From JBPOFY01 sp051252415 (GTDB taxonomy: Bacteria; Verrucomicrobiota; Verrucomicrobiia; Opitutales; Coraliomargaritaceae), in assembly GCA_051252415.1 (NCBI GenBank), contig JBPOGA010000004.1, positions 183,017-247,016 on the forward strand: a stretch of DNA of 64,000 nt, given 5' to 3'. Position numbers and translations under genes: made by a program. Below, one piece after another: positions 46,680 through 56,069 of the stretch (positions within the stretch are counted from its first letter, which is position 1; the number at the start of each line of letters is the position of its first letter). A model generated the notes under the pieces. That model did no database searches. It was not told where the DNA came from and saw only the letters and a program-made list of their open reading frames with translations.

Positions 46680-46716
46680 AAAAAGCCATTCGTCACAGAT
46701 ACAACGAATGGCTTTT
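46680..46716 (-). terminator. Rho-independent terminator of the small lipoprotein gene
   Basis: On the minus strand AAAAGCCATTCG ... CGAATGGCTTTTT forms a 12-bp stem with a 12-nt loop and a short T-run. It starts 17 bp after the stop of the lipoprotein gene at 46734. Confidence 0.82.
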
Positions 46717-46733
46717 GAAAGTTGATATTCTAA

Positions 46734-47111
46734 TTAGAAATTAGGAATGACAGATTTTAGTGATTTAGCAGCTTCCTCTTGTGCTTGGTCAGCAGCTTGG
46801 TCAGCGATTGCTTCGGTTACTTCAGCTTGAGCTTCTTTAACCACGGCATCCACTTGAGCGGCAGCTTCTTCTTGAACCTCGGCTACGGCGGCTTCGACTT
46901 CAGCTTTAGCTTCTTCGACGATCGCTTCGACTTCTTCCTTGGCAGCTTCGACAACTGCTTCGGCTTCGGCGGTCACATCAGCAACCGCTGTTTCGGCTGC
47001 GGTTGGTTCAACGGCTGGAGGTGCGACAGGTTCTTCGACTTCTTTTTTGCCACAAGCGGACAAAACGAGAAGGATTGAAAGGAGTGATAGGGTTGGTGTT
47101 ATTATTTTCAT
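46734..47111 (-). CDS. Small Ala/Glu-rich lipoprotein
   Basis: 125 residues. Signal peptide with lipobox LVLSAC (Cys20), then an acidic helical region built from AEAEAVVEAAKEEVEAIV-like heptads (~45-115), likely a coiled coil. There is no enzyme motif. The shape is similar to other outer-membrane-anchored coiled-coil lipoproteins (Lpp-like) that link envelope layers; that role is a guess. It has its own terminator. Confidence 0.75.
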   Translation of the reverse strand: MKIITPTLSLLSILLVLSACGKKEVEEPVAPPAVEPTAAETAVADVTAEAEAVVEAAKEEVEAIVEEAKAEVEAAVAEVQEEAAAQVDAVVKEAQAEVTEAIADQAADQAQEEAAKSLKSVIPNF

Positions 47112-47184
47112 AGGTCACTGAAATCTAAGGTCACTAACTAGCAAAGCAATAGTCGAATCGATGGTGAATGCCGCCGCTGAAAGA

Positions 47185-47421
47185 TCACGGCTGCGACAGT
47201 AGTGCTCTGATGAACAAATTGGGCTCGTCTTCGGGTAGATCGAGTTCGCGTATGCCATCGCTGCTTGGTGGAAATAAGGTGTTGTCTGAGTCTGGTAAAA
47301 CAAACCAATTAGTTAAGTTTGTGGAGGTTTCGATTAAAGTGCTACGATTGGCGGTGACTGGAAAGGTGACAGTTTCGGTGTCGAAACTGATCCTACTACT
47401 GTATGAACCAACTGTGGGCAT
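47185..47421 (-). CDS. Small protein resembling a free-standing Verrucomicrobial C-terminal module
   Basis: 78 residues. The ATG at 47421 directly abuts the stop of the upstream membrane protein gene (TAA ATG), so it is probably translated by coupling. The sequence RSTLIETSTNLTNWFVL ... LFIRALLSQP has the pattern 'L..S.nL..W ... F.R....P' found at the ends of the large secreted proteins in this window, but no signal peptide precedes it. It could be a genuine small gene, or the 3' remainder of a larger secreted protein. Confidence 0.5.
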   Translation of the reverse strand: MPTVGSYSSRISFDTETVTFPVTANRSTLIETSTNLTNWFVLPDSDNTLFPPSSDGIRELDLPEDEPNLFIRALLSQP

Positions 47422-48279
47422 TTACATATATCTGCCGAGCATCATGATAACCGCGCCGAAGATTAAATACATCAGGACGATGGACACCAAGCGTGCGGTG
47501 ATGGCGATAGAGATCGCGGTGCTCCATTCACGCACGTCTGTCATTTTTGGTATCAGTATGAGTAAGAGCACAAAGGATAGCCCGTTGCGCACAGGATTCA
47601 TGATGCCCGCATCGAAAAAGTATGCGACCATCACACTGCTCAGAGATACTGCTATACTGAGTAGTAACAACTGACGCCAAAGGGCAGGGAATCCGACCAC
47701 ACTGAACGCAATTTTTAAGACGATTAATGTGATGATGACTTCTAAGAAGAAGCCTACCATGAGCTGGGCCATTTTTTCAGCACTTGAAGGGGGCTCATCT
47801 CCGTAAGCGGCTTTGTGACGTGCCGCTTCATACTCATTAAGTGAGCCTTCAAAATTATCCATTACCTCACTGTAGTCGTATTCCTCTCCAGATGCTGTCG
47901 TGTCAGTGTCTTGCTCTAGTGAACTCTCTGTGATTGTGAGATTTTTATTCTCCTGAGCTTTGGGGGCAGTGCCTAGTAGGGTGTCGGCATGTATGTTCTT
48001 AACTGGTCTATCAATTTTGACTATATTAACGGGGGGCTGATCCTCGTTTTTTACACTGCCGCCAACGGTATTGCCATTCAAGGTATTGAGGCCGCCATCG
48101 ATAAAAACCAATTTATCGCCATTAGGGTAGATGTGCACTTCCTTGCTGCCCATTGCCAACGTTGACTCGGGTTTACCCAGTTCTTTACGCACTTCCTTTG
48201 GTGTCATTCCGCGCTCTAGCGCAGAGACGAAAGAAATACAGCAGGTGAGTGCTATGAGGCAGAGGTAGAGGGCTTTCAT
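47422..48279 (-). CDS. Membrane protein with N-terminal SmpA/BamE-like segment
   Basis: 285 residues. Signal peptide or first helix (LYLCLIALTCCISFVSA), then RGMTPKEVRKELGKPES followed by an Asp/Gly turn, resembling the 'G.t..eV...lGkP' motif of BamE/SmpA-like domains. A polar linker (~80-165) follows, then four predicted transmembrane helices (~170-285; for example LLLLSIAVSLSSVMVAYFF). I cannot assign a function. It lies 53 bp downstream of the topoisomerase gene on the same strand, and the small module-like gene follows without a gap. Confidence 0.65.
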   Translation of the reverse strand: MKALYLCLIALTCCISFVSALERGMTPKEVRKELGKPESTLAMGSKEVHIYPNGDKLVFIDGGLNTLNGNTVGGSVKNEDQPPVNIVKIDRPVKNIHADTLLGTAPKAQENKNLTITESSLEQDTDTTASGEEYDYSEVMDNFEGSLNEYEAARHKAAYGDEPPSSAEKMAQLMVGFFLEVIITLIVLKIAFSVVGFPALWRQLLLLSIAVSLSSVMVAYFFDAGIMNPVRNGLSFVLLLILIPKMTDVREWSTAISIAITARLVSIVLMYLIFGAVIMMLGRYM

Positions 48280-48332
48280 AGGCTAATTAGAATGTTGGCT
48301 TTTCAGGTGCGTGCCAGAACATTTTCGTTCTT

Positions 48333-50411
48333 TTACTTAGCTTCTTCTCGGGCGGCTTTGGTCATGCGCACGACATTACGCACAGGGTTCTTTGTAACGA
48401 TATTACCTCCTGTGCCACGTCCTCGGACAGCGACGTCTTTGAAGAAGATCTCTTCCTCTGTTTTGCGTAGGCGTGGTGCTGGCTTTAGATTGACCTTTAC
48501 GGCATCGGGTTCACCGCCTTCGGTAGCGTAGCAGGAAATGTAGAAGACGCGTGAGCCGGGCTTACCTTTGGTGAGGTCATATTCCTTGTCGCGTGTCACA
48601 CCACCTGTAGTGAAGTGTTTGACGAGTGTCGGGCCTGTGCGGCCGTCCCGATAAACCATGCAATAGGTGAGGGCGTTGGGCTCGGCGCGATTGAAGATGT
48701 CAATGTGTAGGATATTTTTGCCGAAGAATGCTTTAGGGCTCACTTTGCTGACGATGAGCTTTCCTTCTTGATTAATGGCAATGACATCGTCGAGGGTGGA
48801 GCATTTGCAGATGGCTTCGTCCTTCTTCATGCTAGTGCCAGCAAAGCCTTCTTTCTTGTCAACGTAGAGCGTTTCGTTCGCGATCACTACGTCTTGAGCC
48901 ACAACCTTTTCGAAGGAGGCGAGTTCCGTCTTACGTTCGCGGCCTTTGCCATATTTCTTCTTTAACTCGGTAAACCAATTGATCGCATATTTAGTGAGAT
49001 ATTTGAGGTTCTTGAGTGTATCTTCGATACTATCTTCAAGGTTCTTGATGAGCTCGTCGGCTTTGAAAGCATCAAATTTCGAGATACGCTTAATCTTAAT
49101 TTCGAGGAGGCGTAAAATGTCGTCCTCTGTGATCTCGCGCTTAAAGAGTTTTTTGTAGGGCTCGAGTCCCTTGTCAACAGTGGCGATGACGCCTTCCCAA
49201 GTCTCTTCTTCTTCGATGCGGCGATAGATGCGCTTCTCGATGAAGATTTTTTCAAGTGAACTAAAGTGCCACTTTTCCTCGAGTTCGCCGAGCTGGATTT
49301 CGAGCTCGAGTTTGAGGAGTTCGCGTGTCTTTTCGGTTGCAAGGTAGAGGAGGTCGGCGGCAGAGAAGAAGTTCGGCTTATCGTTTTCGATCACGCAGAT
49401 GTTGGTCGAAACTGACATTTCACAATCAGTAAATGCGTAAAGTGCTTGCTCTGCTGTCTCGGCATCTACGCCAGATGGCAAGTAGACGAGGATCTCGACA
49501 ACGTCGGCGGTATTGTCTTCGACTCGTTGGATCTTGATCTTGCCTTTGTCGTTGGCGGACAGAATGGAGTCGATCAATGAAGTCGTGGTCTTGCCGAAAG
49601 GTAGCTCCTTAATCGCGAGGAGGTTTTTCTTACGCTTCTCAATCCGGGCACGGACTTTTACGCGGCCACCGCGTTTGCCATTATTGTATTCCGACGCGTC
49701 GGCGATACCACCAGTCGGGAAGTCGGGCACGATCTCGGGCTTTTTCTTGCGGAGCAGCGCGATACAGCCATCGAGCAGCTCGATGAAGTTGTGTGGCAAG
49801 ATCTTGCAGGAAAGGCCAACCGCAATCCCTTCAGCGCCTTGAGCGAGAAGGAGAGGGAATTTAACCGGAAGCGTTTCAGGCTCCTTATTACGACCGTCGT
49901 AGGAGGAGAGCCAGCGAGTCGTCTTCGGGTTGAAGACGATATCGAGAGCAAATTTGGAGAGACGTGCTTCGATATAACGAGCTGCCGCAGCGGAGTCACC
50001 AGTCAATGTGTTGCCCCAGTTTCCCTGCATGTCGATCAGCAGGTCCTTCTGGCCAAGCTGTACCATGGCATCGCCGATAGAGGCGTCACCGTGTGGGTGG
50101 TATTTCATCGTGTTGCCGATGACGTTTGCCACCTTGTTGTAGCGTCCATCTTCTAACTCCTTCATTGAGTGAAGGATGCGACGTTGAACAGGCTTTAGGC
50201 CGTCGTTTGCGTGCGGCACGGCACGCTCTAAGATTACATAACTAGCGTAGTCGAGGAACCACTCACTGAACATGTCGTCGACATGGCCAGAGTTACCTGC
50301 TAGGTCGAAAATCTCTTCGTCACTCAGTGGTTCGGCATCGTGGGAACCCGCAGGTTGGTCGAATTCGAGTTCAAGAGGTGCGGCTTTCTTAGGCGTCTTT
50401 TTGCGAGGCAT
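48333..50411 (-). CDS. parC: DNA topoisomerase IV subunit A (ParC-type)
   Basis: 692 residues. Type IIA topoisomerase A subunit: ERAVPHANDGLKPVQRRIL, KYHPHGDASI and the catalytic tyrosine in AAARYIEARLS (Tyr in the winged-helix region), followed by a coiled-coil region (~330-480) and a short C-terminal domain. The length and the replacement of the long GyrA six-bladed C-terminal domain by a short one match ParC of the Bacteroidetes/Verrucomicrobia kind. It cuts and rejoins DNA to decatenate daughter chromosomes with ParE, which is not next to it here. A Lys-rich start (MPRKKTPKKAA) is present. Confidence 0.9.
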   Translation of the reverse strand: MPRKKTPKKAAPLELEFDQPAGSHDAEPLSDEEIFDLAGNSGHVDDMFSEWFLDYASYVILERAVPHANDGLKPVQRRILHSMKELEDGRYNKVANVIGNTMKYHPHGDASIGDAMVQLGQKDLLIDMQGNWGNTLTGDSAAAARYIEARLSKFALDIVFNPKTTRWLSSYDGRNKEPETLPVKFPLLLAQGAEGIAVGLSCKILPHNFIELLDGCIALLRKKKPEIVPDFPTGGIADASEYNNGKRGGRVKVRARIEKRKKNLLAIKELPFGKTTTSLIDSILSANDKGKIKIQRVEDNTADVVEILVYLPSGVDAETAEQALYAFTDCEMSVSTNICVIENDKPNFFSAADLLYLATEKTRELLKLELEIQLGELEEKWHFSSLEKIFIEKRIYRRIEEEETWEGVIATVDKGLEPYKKLFKREITEDDILRLLEIKIKRISKFDAFKADELIKNLEDSIEDTLKNLKYLTKYAINWFTELKKKYGKGRERKTELASFEKVVAQDVVIANETLYVDKKEGFAGTSMKKDEAICKCSTLDDVIAINQEGKLIVSKVSPKAFFGKNILHIDIFNRAEPNALTYCMVYRDGRTGPTLVKHFTTGGVTRDKEYDLTKGKPGSRVFYISCYATEGGEPDAVKVNLKPAPRLRKTEEEIFFKDVAVRGRGTGGNIVTKNPVRNVVRMTKAAREEAK

Positions 50412-50503
50412 GAATTGTTCGTTAGGTAGTCAATAAAGGTAAACTCTGGAGGAAGCCCAAATCGACGCGGCGGTTCAAGGAGAAAGCTTTAAGAATACGC
50501 TTT

Positions 50504-50577
50504 TGGGTGCAATTAAATGTGCGGGTTAAAAGTATGCGATGGTGAAAATGGGAGCGTTGGCTTCCGTGCCGACACCC
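50504..50577. repeat. Dispersed intergenic repeat, copy 2
   Basis: Leader GGGTGCAATT...GTGCGGGTTAAAAG plus hairpin GGGAGCGTTGGC-TTCC-GTGCCGACACCC. It aligns along its whole length with 45315-45389. Confidence 0.68.
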
Positions 50578-50756
50578 AGTGTGTTCGTGGCGAACGCTGA
50601 CATTAGTAGACACGGAGGTCGAATGAACTACATTCAGGCGTAGTTTGAGTAAAATGTAGCACGTGCTACAATTAGCACTTTTCCCTGCGAGGAAATGCTG
50701 GCCGAAATTGGTTCCCAATTCCGCTACGCTATTATGTGATTGGAAGTCTTTTATAC

Positions 50757-50835
50757 GTAGTCAGGTTGGCTTTAGCCGCCTGACAATCTGTGCGTAATGC
50801 TGAATCTGTCTGGCGACTAAAGTCAACCCGGCTAC
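50757..50835. repeat. REP/BIME-like element with GTAG...CTAC ends
   Basis: The left hairpin GTAG-TCAGGTTGGCTTTAGCC... and the right hairpin (minus strand) GTAG-CCGGGTTGACTTTAGTC... are similar to each other and inverted, as in a BIME with a ~20-bp spacer. It sits directly 3' of the oxidoreductase gene and may act as its transcription end. Confidence 0.7.
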
Positions 50836-50846
50836 AATTTAGTCAC

Positions 50847-53111
50847 CTATCGAGCCTTTATAGTGATGATTACTGACTTAGAAGTCGGTGTTTGGCTGCC
50901 CTTGGCTGTGGCTCCGATGGGCACGAGCACGTTGGCTTCAGGGTAGTAGGCGGCGGCGCAACCCTTTGGGGTGTCATAAGGGATGGCTAAAAAGAGCTCT
51001 GCAGTGCGTGTCTCACCATTGAAATGGCTGGTTATGTCGACGGGTTGCTCGGCGGCGATGTTGCGTGCCTCCATATCCGCTTTGTTCATGAAGAGGACGC
51101 GTCGCTCGTTTTTGATACCTCTATAGCGGTCGTTGTTGCCGTAAATCGTGGTGTTGAATTGATCGTGACTGCGAAAGGTCTGTAGTAAGAGCTGGTCGCT
51201 CTCTAGCTGGAGCTGGCAGAGTGGGTTGATGGAAAACTCGGCTTTGCCACTCGCGGTATCCCAGATTCGTTCCTTCACGCCATTTGGGAGGTAGAAACCG
51301 CCTGGTTGTTTGGCACGTTGATTGAAATTGTCGAAACCAGGGATCACTTGCTCGATACTGTTTCGAATGTGTTCATAGTTATCTTGGTAAAGTGACCAGG
51401 GGGCTTCGTTTTGTTTGCCTAAGGTGGCGCGTGCGATTTTACAAATGATGGCGGTTTCACTGAGTAGATCGGGTGAAGCAGGCTCTAGGCGTCCTTCGGA
51501 ACTGTGCACCACGCCCATTGAGTTTTCTACGGTGACAAACTGCGGGCCACTTTTGCGGTGATCGGTCTCGGTGCGACCGAGGCAGGGGAGAATAAGAGCG
51601 CGCTCGCCTGTAACGAGATGGCCACGGTTGAGTTTGGTTGAGATCTGGACAGTGAGTTTACAGCGCCGCATCGCCTCTGCTGTGTAGTGCGTGTCAGGGG
51701 AGGCAGACAGGAAATTTCCTCCCAATCCAATGAAGACTCGTGCTTTGCCCGCATGCATAGCGCGTATCGCATCGACGGTGTCGTAACCGTGTGCGCGCGG
51801 AGATTTGAAATTAAACTCTGCCTCTAATTTCTGGTGAAACCATTCAGGTATTTTCTCGCATATGCCCATTGTGCGGTCGCCTTGCACGTTACTGTGGCCT
51901 CGGACAGGGCACAGGCCACTTTTGGCACGACCGATCTTACCTGTGATCAAGTGTAGATTGACAACTTCGCGGATCGTTTCGACGGAGTTGTGGTGTTGCG
52001 TGAGTCCCATCGCCCAACACGTGATTGCGTCTTTCGCATGGATGAAAACATCGGCCGCTTGACGAATTAACGATTCGTTGAGGCCTGATTGCTCGGTGAT
52101 TTCGTCCCATGTGACTTTGCTGATTTCAGCTTTGAATGCTTCGTAGCCTGTGGTGTGTTGGCTAATGAAATCGGTGTCGACCGCATCTACTTCGAGCACA
52201 CATTTGAGCATTCCTTTAAGGAAAGGCAGGTCGCCATTGAGTCGCACAGGCAGGTGGAGCGATGCTAAAGGCGTGGATTGGCCGAGTATACCTCTTAGTT
52301 TTTGAGGGTGTGAAAATGCTTTGAGTCCAGTTTCGAGTAGTGGGTTGACGGATACAATCTTACCACCGTTGAGCACAGTCTGCTCCAATGAAGTGAGCAT
52401 GCGGGGATGGTTGGTGCCAGGGTTTTGGCCGATCACGAGCAGACAGTCGGTCGTCTCGATATCCTCAAGTGTGACGGTGCCTTTGCCGATGCCGACCGTT
52501 TCCTTCATGGCTGTGCCACTAGACTCGTGGCACATGTTCGAGCAGTCGGGGAGGTTGTTGGTGCCGTATTGTCGTGCAAACAGTTGATAGACGAATGCGG
52601 CCTCGTTGCTTGCACGGCCTGAAGTGTAGAAGATCGCTTCGTCGGGAGTTTTGACGGCATTGAGTTCTTCAGCGATGAGCTCGGCGGCGGCATCCCATGT
52701 GATCGGAGTATAGTGTGTGGCCTCTTTGTTCAAGACCAGCGGCTGCGTGATTCGACCTGCATCGTTGAGCCAAAAGTCGGATTGATCTGCGAGCTCAGTG
52801 ATTGAGTGTTTCGCAAAGAAATCGGGGCCGATGCGCTTTTTTGTTGTTTCGGTGGCGACAGCTTTCGCACCATTTTCGCAAAATTCAAAGTGTGTGCGTT
52901 CACCATCAGGGTCGGGCCAGGCGCAACTTGGACAGTCGAAGCCGCCTTTCTGATTGAGTCGGTAAAGTGCTTTAGCTCCACGTGCCGCACCTGCTTGTTG
53001 CTTGACGTGTTGGAGTGAGCTTGTGACGGCTTCGGTGCCGACCGCTTTATCTTTTGGAGTCGAGCGTTCGAGCTTCTCTAGCTTACGTGGTGGTTCGGCG
53101 TCAGGTAGCAT
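50847..53111 (-). CDS. YdeP/FdhF-like molybdopterin oxidoreductase
   Basis: 754 residues. The N-terminal iron-sulfur motif CPSCAWPDPDGERTHFEFC-type (CPSCAWPDPD and FEFCENG) is characteristic of the YdeP branch of formate dehydrogenase-like enzymes. The molybdopterin domains follow, with SNMCHESSG carrying the probable Cys ligand to Mo, QNPGTNHPRM, and a C-terminal molydop-binding domain (~640-750). No signal peptide, so it is cytosolic. The substrate is unknown; formate and acid-stress links are reported for relatives. FdhD, which sulfurates the cofactor of such enzymes, is encoded 22 bp upstream in the same direction, which supports an active sulfurated Mo enzyme. Confidence 0.88.
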   Translation of the reverse strand: MLPDAEPPRKLEKLERSTPKDKAVGTEAVTSSLQHVKQQAGAARGAKALYRLNQKGGFDCPSCAWPDPDGERTHFEFCENGAKAVATETTKKRIGPDFFAKHSITELADQSDFWLNDAGRITQPLVLNKEATHYTPITWDAAAELIAEELNAVKTPDEAIFYTSGRASNEAAFVYQLFARQYGTNNLPDCSNMCHESSGTAMKETVGIGKGTVTLEDIETTDCLLVIGQNPGTNHPRMLTSLEQTVLNGGKIVSVNPLLETGLKAFSHPQKLRGILGQSTPLASLHLPVRLNGDLPFLKGMLKCVLEVDAVDTDFISQHTTGYEAFKAEISKVTWDEITEQSGLNESLIRQAADVFIHAKDAITCWAMGLTQHHNSVETIREVVNLHLITGKIGRAKSGLCPVRGHSNVQGDRTMGICEKIPEWFHQKLEAEFNFKSPRAHGYDTVDAIRAMHAGKARVFIGLGGNFLSASPDTHYTAEAMRRCKLTVQISTKLNRGHLVTGERALILPCLGRTETDHRKSGPQFVTVENSMGVVHSSEGRLEPASPDLLSETAIICKIARATLGKQNEAPWSLYQDNYEHIRNSIEQVIPGFDNFNQRAKQPGGFYLPNGVKERIWDTASGKAEFSINPLCQLQLESDQLLLQTFRSHDQFNTTIYGNNDRYRGIKNERRVLFMNKADMEARNIAAEQPVDITSHFNGETRTAELFLAIPYDTPKGCAAAYYPEANVLVPIGATAKGSQTPTSKSVIITIKAR

Positions 53112-53133
53112 TGGGGAGAAGTAAAATTAGGAA

Positions 53134-54021
53134 TTAGGAATTAGGATTTGTGATGATTCGTTCAGGGCAGCTGTAGATATTGTAGCTGCCATTACGGACA
53201 AAGCCGATGAGTGTGACATTAAAGTCATTCGCCAAGGCGACTGCGAGACTTGAGGGTGCACCGACGCCAGCAATTATAGGGATGCGAGCGATGAGTGCTT
53301 TTTGCAGGATCTCGTAACTCATACGGCCACTGACGCAGAGGGCTTGTCCATTGGCAGGAGTGAGGCCCGCGATGAGGTTCGCTCCGATGGCTTTATCGAG
53401 TGCATTATGGCGGCCAATATCTTCGCGCGAGGCTTGAAGGCTGCCGTTGTTTGAAAAAAACGCGCTCGCGTGCAGGCCGCCAGTTTGTCGGAAAGTGGCC
53501 TGCTCGTTGTGCATCCGCGAAGGGAACTCATGAATCGTTTCAGCTGAGATTGTAACCGCATCCTCGATGCGGAGCGAATTGGGTATTTCCAAATGTCCGA
53601 TACTAGTGGTGCCGCAGACTCCGCAACTGGAGTGTATCGCAAAGTTGCGCTCGCAGGTTTTATTAGATACGTCCAAGCCGCTACGGAGTTGGACTCTAGC
53701 TCGGGTAGGAGCAGCTGTTTGTTTGCTGCTATTGTAGGTGATCTCCGTAATGTCGGCCGCATTTTGTATTATGCCTTCGCAATAGAGGAAGCCATGGATC
53801 AACTCGTCGTCATGCCCGGGTGTTCGCATAGTGACAATCAGCTTCTTTTCGACCAGCCCACCTTGGCGTTCGTAAGCGAGCACGATCTCCAAAGGATCTT
53901 CAATGGCGAGGAAGTCTTCTTCTGGAGCGCAAGCATCGCTGCCGTGCACACGTTGCTTGATAACCTTTATGCTGGAGCGTATCGTAGCTATTGGCTGCGC
54001 AGTTTCTAATGGGGTATGCAT
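53134..54021 (-). CDS. fdhD: FdhD, sulfurtransferase for molybdopterin oxidoreductases
   Basis: 295 residues. The family motif HSSCGVCGTTS holds the two cysteines that pass sulfur from the IscS desulfurase to the molybdenum cofactor. GRHNALDKAIGANL and SGRMSYEILQKAL are further conserved segments. It acts in the cytosol on formate-dehydrogenase-type enzymes. It is first in a two-gene operon with the oxidoreductase (22-bp gap), which is the expected partner. Confidence 0.92.
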   Translation of the reverse strand: MHTPLETAQPIATIRSSIKVIKQRVHGSDACAPEEDFLAIEDPLEIVLAYERQGGLVEKKLIVTMRTPGHDDELIHGFLYCEGIIQNAADITEITYNSSKQTAAPTRARVQLRSGLDVSNKTCERNFAIHSSCGVCGTTSIGHLEIPNSLRIEDAVTISAETIHEFPSRMHNEQATFRQTGGLHASAFFSNNGSLQASREDIGRHNALDKAIGANLIAGLTPANGQALCVSGRMSYEILQKALIARIPIIAGVGAPSSLAVALANDFNVTLIGFVRNGSYNIYSCPERIITNPNS

Positions 54022-54259
54022 CGTGTCTATGCTTTGAAGTTGGGATGTGGATCTGAAATATTTATGGTATTAGTGCGGTCGCTAGTAGTAATTCATTCCT
54101 TTAATTCTGCAAAGGAATTTGATTCAGGAATACCTACCTCTGCTCTTATGAGCTTTTGTTGATGTAGTTTAACTGCTCTTTGCTAGAAGCTTTGAGAATA
54201 TATTTTAAAATAATATGCTTTTTGCTTATCTTGAGCCTGTTTCTTGCTACGGTTTTATT

Positions 54260-56065
54260 ATGACAAATAGCAATACCCCTAAGACGACACATAAAGCACT
54301 ATTAAAGTGGGTCGAAAAGATGGTGGCTCTCTGTGAGCCGGAGTCCATTCACTGGTGTGATGGCTCTCAAAAAGAGGCCGATGGACTGTTTGCTTCCATG
54401 GTGAAGTCCGGCATGTGTATTAAACTGAATGAGGAGAAACGCCCGAATAGTTACCTCTTTCGGTCTGACCCGAATGACGTGGCACGTGTGGAATCGAAAA
54501 CGTTTATCTGTACACAAAATAAGGATGGTGCTGGCCCGACAAATAACTGGGAAGAGCCTCGTGTGATGCGTCGCAAAATGAAGCAGCTTTTTAAGGGCTG
54601 TATGCATGGTCGCACGATGTATGTGATTCCATTTAGCATGGGGCCAGTTGGCGGACCTATCTCCAAGATAGGTGTCGAGATCACAGATTCCCCTTATGTG
54701 GTCGTGAATATGCGTATTATGGCGCGTATCGGTGATCCCGTCTTAGAGGTGATGGGTAAAGATGGTTTCTTTGTCCCTTGTCTGCACTCGGTAGGTTGCC
54801 CGCTTGATGAAGGCGTTGAAGATGTAGCTTGGCCTTGTAATCCAGCGGACACTCACGTTGTGCATTTTCCTGAAGAACGCACAATCGTATCTTATGGATC
54901 TGGTTATGGTGGCAATGCCTTGCTTGGTAAGAAGTGCTTAGCACTGCGTATCGCATCGACGCTCGCACGCGATGAAGGATGGATGGCGGAGCACATGCTT
55001 ATACTTGGTGTGGAGGAACCCGATGGTCAAAAGACTTATGTGACGGCCGCTTTCCCGAGTGCCTGCGGAAAGACGAATTTCGCAATGATCATTCCACCGA
55101 AGGAAATGGAAGGTTATAAAGTGACTTGCGTGGGCGATGACATTGCATGGATCAAACCGGGTGAGGATGGTCTTCTGTATGCGATCAACCCAGAAGCGGG
55201 ATTCTTTGGTGTGGCACCTGGCACTTCGTATGCGACAAACCCCAGTGCGATGGATTCTTGCGCTAAGGATTCGATCTTTACCAATGTTGCACTCACAGAT
55301 GATGGCGACGTTTGGTGGGAAGGGATGACAGAAGAAGCTCCTGCACATTTGATCGACTGGAAGGGCAACGATTGGACGCCGGATAGTGAAACACCTTCTT
55401 CGCATCCAAATAGTCGCTTTACCGCGCCCGCTGAAAATTGCCCTGTGATTGATGAAAATTGGGAGAAGCCAGAAGGTGTGCGTATTCATGCCATGGTCTT
55501 TGGTGGTCGCCGGATGCATGATGTGCCCTTAGTCACCCAAGCATTTAATTGGGGGCACGGCGTTTACCTCGGTGCGACTACGGGCTCGGAGATGACTGCA
55601 GCAGCAGAAGGCACTATGGGTGCGCTTCGTCGTGATCCTATGGCGATGCTACCTTTCTGTGGCTACCACATGGGAGACTATTTCCGTCATTGGTTTAATA
55701 TGCAGCGCAACCTCACCGAGACGCCACGTGTGTTTAATGTGAATTGGTTCCGTAAAGATGACGAGGGCAACTGGCTTTGGCCTGGGTTTGGTGAAAACAT
55801 GCGCCCTTTGCGTTGGATCGTTGAGCGAGCAACTGGTCGTGCCGGTGGCAAGGAAACACCGATCGGTTGGATGCCTCGCTACGAGGATCTCGACTGGCGC
55901 GGCATGGAAGACTTCACAAAAGACGATTTCGACAAGTTGATGTTGATCGACCGAGAGCGTTTACGTATGCAGACGCTTCAACACGAAGAACTCTTCTTAA
56001 AGCTGTTCCAACACTTGCCGAAGGAGATGATCTTCGAACGCGAGTTGTTGATCTCGAGACTTTAA
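54260..56065 (+). CDS. pckG: Phosphoenolpyruvate carboxykinase (GTP)
   Basis: The ATG at 54260 (MTNSNTPKTTHK) is preferred over a start at 54215 that would add 15 residues with no family match. 601 residues, as usual for GTP-dependent PEPCK. The kinase-1 motif is AFPSACGKTNFAM, with the reactive-cysteine loop of this family; FGGRRMHDVPLV and the guanine-binding region near FNVNWFRKDDEGNWLWPGF are also conserved. It converts oxaloacetate to PEP in gluconeogenesis, which suits growth on uronic acids or other non-hexose carbon sources. Its own terminator follows, so it is probably monocistronic. Confidence 0.95.
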   Translation: MTNSNTPKTTHKALLKWVEKMVALCEPESIHWCDGSQKEADGLFASMVKSGMCIKLNEEKRPNSYLFRSDPNDVARVESKTFICTQNKDGAGPTNNWEEPRVMRRKMKQLFKGCMHGRTMYVIPFSMGPVGGPISKIGVEITDSPYVVVNMRIMARIGDPVLEVMGKDGFFVPCLHSVGCPLDEGVEDVAWPCNPADTHVVHFPEERTIVSYGSGYGGNALLGKKCLALRIASTLARDEGWMAEHMLILGVEEPDGQKTYVTAAFPSACGKTNFAMIIPPKEMEGYKVTCVGDDIAWIKPGEDGLLYAINPEAGFFGVAPGTSYATNPSAMDSCAKDSIFTNVALTDDGDVWWEGMTEEAPAHLIDWKGNDWTPDSETPSSHPNSRFTAPAENCPVIDENWEKPEGVRIHAMVFGGRRMHDVPLVTQAFNWGHGVYLGATTGSEMTAAAEGTMGALRRDPMAMLPFCGYHMGDYFRHWFNMQRNLTETPRVFNVNWFRKDDEGNWLWPGFGENMRPLRWIVERATGRAGGKETPIGWMPRYEDLDWRGMEDFTKDDFDKLMLIDRERLRMQTLQHEELFLKLFQHLPKEMIFERELLISRL

Positions 56066-56069
56066 AATC

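Larger units (their letters stand above)
46362..46733. other. Intergenic region with BIME and terminator
   Basis: Besides the palindromic element (46474-46562) and the terminator (46680-46716) I see no gene in this 372-bp interval. Upstream elements of the phosphatase gene should lie in the first ~70 bases. Confidence 0.4.
50412..50846. other. 435-bp intergenic region with two repeat elements
   Basis: It lies between topoisomerase IV A and the oxidoreductase gene, both on the minus strand. It holds the dispersed repeat copy 2 (50504-50577) and the GTAG...CTAC element (50757-50835). No gene is seen; a 98-codon frame over the repeats is not credible. Confidence 0.45.

Noticed and set aside
47115..47303. 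A 62-codon minus-strand frame
   Set aside because: It overlaps the small module-like gene in another frame and has no supporting features.
43972..48332. Possible defence island around the protease, phosphatase and membrane protein genes
   Set aside because: The individual genes are common envelope or metabolic functions, with no nuclease, NTPase, methylase or toxin/antitoxin pair among them.
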